From contig BFEA01000014.1 in the NCBI GenBank assembly GCA_003427395.1, positions 4,297,735-4,344,607 of the forward strand: a stretch of 46,873 nt of DNA, in the 5' to 3' direction. The DNA comes from Chara braunii (lineage: Eukaryota; Streptophyta; Charophyceae; Charales; Characeae). Below are positions 45,263 to 46,873 of the stretch, piece after piece. Within the stretch, counting starts at the first letter, position 1; the number at the start of each line of letters is the position of its first letter. The notes under the pieces were generated by a model, which made no database searches, was not told where the DNA came from, and worked only from the letters and a program-made list of their open reading frames with translations. The position numbers and the translations under genes were made by a program.

Positions 45263-46807
45263 TCCATGTACTTTGTGATTTTTGGAAAGCCTCCGTGCAC
45301 TTTGCAATGTGGGATTGTATGGTATTTTGCGTTCAATGATTTTTTGAAACGTCTCTGTGTGCTTTGCAATTTGCCCTTGAATGAATTTTCTGCATTGAAT
45401 GGTTTCTGGAAACTGTTGGTGTGCTGTGAGACTTCACCTTTGGAAAAACACTAGGCAACTTGAGATGTTTTCACCTCGATGTTTGCGATGTCTCTGTGTG
45501 CTTTGCAATTTGACTTGAGATGTTTTCATCTCGATGTTTGCGATGACAAGAGATACTTGTATGAATGGATATGAATCTTCTACACAGAAAGATTTGATGG
45601 CGTTTTCAACCTGTAATATCCAAATGACAAGCCAATGTCCATATTAAATCGTCGCGCTGATGGACTGCGCAACTGCTTCTCCATCAAAGTGCGAGTTCAA
45701 TCGCACTTCTGGTGTGAGCCCTGAGCAATTCCCTCGCACTTTGCTTCACGTCGAGCGGGGGATCGAACGCACCGCCGGTAAGCACCTGCACATCACGAAA
45801 AAAAAGCACGTCCCAATTGAAACATCGTCGGGTTCTTGTGATGTCGACTCCCACATGATGACTACACTGAACAACCGTAGGATGACCGCTCCGCCTCTCC
45901 GATGTGGATCTAACGGTGGATTGCGTCAAATCTGCTCTCATAGATCCGCGCCGAGGATGGGGGACAGGATCCGACCACAGTTTGCTTGTAAGGCATCATA
46001 TGATGTGTCGATATAATCGACATCCCAAACTACTTGGTGAGCATCTAGTGCTACGCCAATAAGTTCCAAACACGGCAGCAAAGTCTCCTAAGAGTATTAT
46101 TTGTCGGGTTCTCACCTCATCGACTCTCAAGATGACTACAGCCAACAGCGGTAGGATGGCAGGTCCGCCTATCCGATGTGGATCTCACGGTGGAGTGCGA
46201 AACTCTGCTCTCAAAGATCCACACCGGGTAGAAGGTCCTGCAAGCAGCCGCTGCTTGCTTGTAAGACATCTTATGATTTGTCGATATAACCGACATCCAG
46301 AACTGTTTGGTGAGCATCTAGTGCTACGCCAATAAGTTCCAAAAACACGGCAGCAAAGTCCACTGAGAGTTTTCTTTGTCGGGGCCTCATCTCATTGACT
46401 CCCTCAGGATGACTACAGCTAACAGTGGTAGGATGACAGGTCCACCTATCCGACGTGGATCTCACAGTGGAGTGCGAAACTCTGCTCTCAAAGATCCATA
46501 CCGGGTAGAAGGTCCTGCAAGCAGCCGCTGCTTGCTTGTAAGGCATCTTATGATGTGTCGATATAACCGACATCCAAAACTGCTTGGTGAGCATCTAGTG
46601 CTACGCCAATATGTTCTGAACACGACCACAAGGTCCCCTAAGAATGCTTTTAGCACTAGAGTCCTCTGACCGCCAACTGTTTGGCACTTCGTGAAGGTTG
46701 ACACTTCTTGAAGGTGGTCTGCCACTTCTTAAAGGTGGTCAGTCACCAAACAGATCACGACCTGACATCAACCTCGATAACTGCGAATTGACTCGCTGTT
46801 CAACTAG

Positions 46808-46873
<66 letters not shown>
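45263..46873 (-). repeat. Right terminal inverted repeat (~1.6 kb, runs off the window)
   Basis: The reverse complement of the left TIR, from CCATGTACTTTGTGATTTTTGG at the inner edge to CAACTAGAGTC plus (CT)n at 46811-46873. It has three of the ~270-bp subrepeats (about 45830-46095, 46100-46365 and 46380-46645), one more than the left arm. A perfect palindrome (45687-45708) lies in it. The window ends in the CT tract. Confidence 0.9.
45687..45708. repeat. Perfect palindrome in right TIR
   Basis: AAGTGCGA-GTTCAA-TCGCACTT, perfect arms, in the position that mirrors the two sites of the left TIR. Confidence 0.85.

Larger units (their letters stand above)
23067..46873. mobile_element. Giant terminal-inverted-repeat element, at least 23.8 kb
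   Basis: The sequence from 23067 inward and the reverse complement from the window end inward match over more than 1.3 kb: (GA)n, then CTCTAGTTGAACA, GCTAAAAGCATTCTTAGGGG, GGCGTAGCACTAGATG, and on to AAGTACACGGAAGCTTTCC near 24435. Between the arms lie a leftward block (DUF7869 protein, two CPYC proteins, one unknown) and a rightward block (ParB-like/methyltransferase-like/Ulp1). The layout fits a class II element with its own gene set. No PolB, capsid, RT or tyrosine recombinase was recognised, so it does not look like a Polinton, retrotransposon or Crypton. The window stops inside the right GA/CT tract, so the right flank and any target duplication cannot be seen. Confidence 0.85.

Noticed and set aside
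23067-46873. Polinton/Maverick or virophage-like element
   Set aside because: No PolB, integrase, packaging ATPase or capsid protein was recognised, although long TIRs and a C48-type protease are shared features.

Overview
The window is nuclear DNA from a large, repeat-rich eukaryotic genome. Chromovirus-like Ty3/Gypsy remains, a tRNA-Asp-type primer site, a plant-like U6 fragment and GT-AG introns point to a green plant or streptophyte alga. A charophyte such as Chara is my best guess from the style of the proteins, but the sequence does not prove it. No prokaryotic operons, Shine-Dalgarno sites or CRISPR arrays are present, and almost every gene belongs to a mobile element.

Layout. 1-515 is a ~120-bp satellite. 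515-7100 is non-coding and rich in repeats: two arrays of small hairpins with changing but complementary arms (762-1462 and 6478-6696), other hairpins, and a 3'-truncated U6 snRNA copy (4274-4337, minus). 7116-16557 (minus) is a decayed Ty3/Gypsy retrotransposon in the order gag, protease, RT-RNase H, integrase, then a second Gag-like ORF with its own zinc knuckle. Its primer site is at 16858-16875. 17605-17824 is a hairpin cluster. 18158-19037 is an assembly gap (880 N), followed by more of the same satellite as at position 1. 19194-21883 (plus) is a pseudogene for a Ulp1/C48-type protease.

The main discovery is a giant element from 23067 to the window end (at least 23.8 kb). It has terminal inverted repeats of about 1.4 kb (left) and 1.6 kb (right), each starting with a (GA)n tract read inward and containing two or three ~270-bp subrepeats. 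Its genes lie in two divergent blocks. Leftward (minus): a DUF7869-family protein with a DDE-like acidic pattern, two related proteins ending in a CPYC zinc-like motif, and an unrecognised protein. Rightward (plus): a long gene with a ParB/sulfiredoxin-like domain, a divergent beta-class DNA-methyltransferase-like domain, a low-complexity tail and, across a conserved phase-1 intron, a Ulp1/C48 protease domain. A ~22-bp palindrome, AAGTGCGA-N6-TCGCACTT, perfect or degenerate, occurs in the gene spacers and TIRs of this element and was not seen elsewhere in the window.

The genes of both elements carry many in-frame stops that are mostly explainable as C-to-T changes (CAG to TAG, CGA to TGA, TGG to TAG/TGA), plus small frameshifts, as expected for methylated, silenced transposons. 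A working model is that the DUF7869 protein is the candidate transposase, the ParB/MTase-like protein binds or marks element DNA, and the Ulp1 protease processes element or host SUMO-type conjugates. These roles are inference from domain families and gene organisation.
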